Assembly: GCA_036506495.1 (NCBI GenBank)
Contig: DASXRQ010000015.1
Span: 1-5,373 of the forward strand
Length of the DNA stretch: 5,373 nt
DNA from: DASXRC01 sp036506495
GTDB lineage: Bacteria > Actinomycetota > Actinomycetes > Mycobacteriales > Micromonosporaceae
Reading direction: 5' to 3'
Shown here one piece after another: positions 5,098-5,373 of the stretch. Each line of letters begins with the position of its first letter. Position 1 is the first letter of the stretch. The translations under genes and the position numbers were made by a program. The notes under the pieces are model-generated. The model did not search any database. It saw only the letters and a program-made list of their open reading frames with translations, and was not told the origin of the DNA.

Positions 5098-5224
5098 GAG
5101 CCTGTTTCAGAAGAGTGAGGTGTGTACTGGTGACCGCTCTGGCGGATCTGACCAATTAGCAATGGGCGGTGCTGGAACCGTCGCTGCCCAAGGGGAGGAA
5201 GCCGGGTCGTCCACCGAAGTGGAG
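5098..5224 (+). mobile_element. left-end remnant of an IS5-family insertion sequence
   Basis: The segment starts with GAGCCTGTTTCAG, which looks like an IS5-type terminal inverted repeat, and is preceded by CTAG (5095-5098), which fits the YTAR target preferred by IS5 relatives. After about 30 bases a transposase N-terminus begins. The homology stops near 5224, where an EamA gene on the other strand takes over, so only about 125 bp of the element survive and no right end is visible in the window. Confidence 0.75.
5130..5224 (+). pseudogene. IS5-family transposase N-terminus, nonsense codon and truncation
   Basis: From GTG 5130 the frame reads MTALADLTN, then TAG at 5157-5159, then QWAVLEPSLPKGRKPGRPPKW. 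This is the start of an IS5-family transposase of the kind that begins with a DUF4096-like domain (LTxxQWAVLEPLLP...GRPPKW). The residue lost to TAG is commonly Glu or Ala, so a single GAG-to-TAG change would explain it. All catalytic DDE residues are missing because the sequence ends at about residue 32. It cannot make an active transposase. Confidence 0.8.
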
Positions 5225-5373
5225 TACGATCTCGCCGACGAGCAGCCGGCCCAGCGCGAGCCCGCCGGCCGACACGTCCCGCCCCACGTGCCGGATCGCG
5301 ACGAACGCCGACGCCCACAGCACCACCGACACGCCGATCGCCGCCACCGGCAGCCACGTCGATGTGCGCTGCT
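5156..5373 (-). pseudogene. EamA-family (DMT) transporter, 3' part replaced by IS remnant, 5' end outside window
   Basis: On the minus strand the frame entering at the right edge reads QRTSTWLPVAAIGVSVVLWA and continues SAFVAIRHVGRDVSAGGLALGRLLVGEIVL. This is the first helix, the loop and part of the second helix of an EamA drug/metabolite-type transporter, whose full length is about 280-300 residues and ten helices. After GEIVL, near 5224, the frame runs into antisense IS5 sequence (HFGGRPGFLPLG...) and stops at TAA 5156-5158. At least eight helices are missing, so the gene is broken. The true start lies beyond 5373; GTG at 5347 is internal to helix 1. Confidence 0.75.

Noticed and set aside
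1..5373. CRISPR arrays, tRNA or rRNA genes, riboswitches
   Set aside because: I saw no regularly spaced direct repeats, no tRNA-like cloverleaf with a TTCGA-type T-loop, and no rRNA or riboswitch core motif on either strand by eye.

Overview
The window is very GC-rich, with G or C at nearly every third codon position, frequent GTG starts and protein families typical of Actinomycetota. It reads as a chromosomal piece from a high-GC actinobacterium; the genus cannot be told from this sequence.

Layout. Positions 1-311 hold the possible last codons of an upstream gene, a 14-bp tandem duplication and no convincing gene. Positions 312-767 (+) encode a small four-helix membrane protein of the DUF6069 type. 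Positions 768-1080 are a gene-free convergent spacer. Positions 1081-3714 (-) form a tight four-gene operon, transcribed leftwards: an ArsR-type repressor, a SRPBCC/AHSA1 protein, a truncated ECF sigma-like protein, and a 12-TM MFS permease whose cytoplasmic tail is a zinc-finger anti-sigma (zf-HC2/ZAS-like) domain. Each junction is a 4-nt GTGA or ATGA overlap. A divergent promoter region (3715-3828) separates this operon from a second, unrelated MFS permease (3829-5067, +). The right edge (5098-5373) is a scar: the first ~125 bp of an IS5-family element, with a nonsense codon in its transposase, abuts and truncates an EamA-type transporter gene on the minus strand that runs off the window.

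How the genes may work together. The most interesting unit is the 2634-bp operon. ArsR and SRPBCC proteins are a common regulatory/ligand-binding pair. ECF sigma factors are commonly followed by a ZAS anti-sigma gene with the C...HxxxCxxC signature seen here. In this window the anti-sigma module is instead fused in frame to the C-terminus of a transporter, and the sigma protein has lost almost all of region 2, the core-RNA-polymerase-binding part, while keeping region 4. I infer either a transporter-coupled sensor that sequesters a sigma-like protein at the membrane, or a decayed sigma/anti-sigma pair in which the transporter carries a leftover domain. The repressor gene appears to have a leaderless promoter with a dyad over its start codon. 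The same 10-bp motif lies against the -10 element of both divergent promoters, hinting at shared control of the operon and the second permease.
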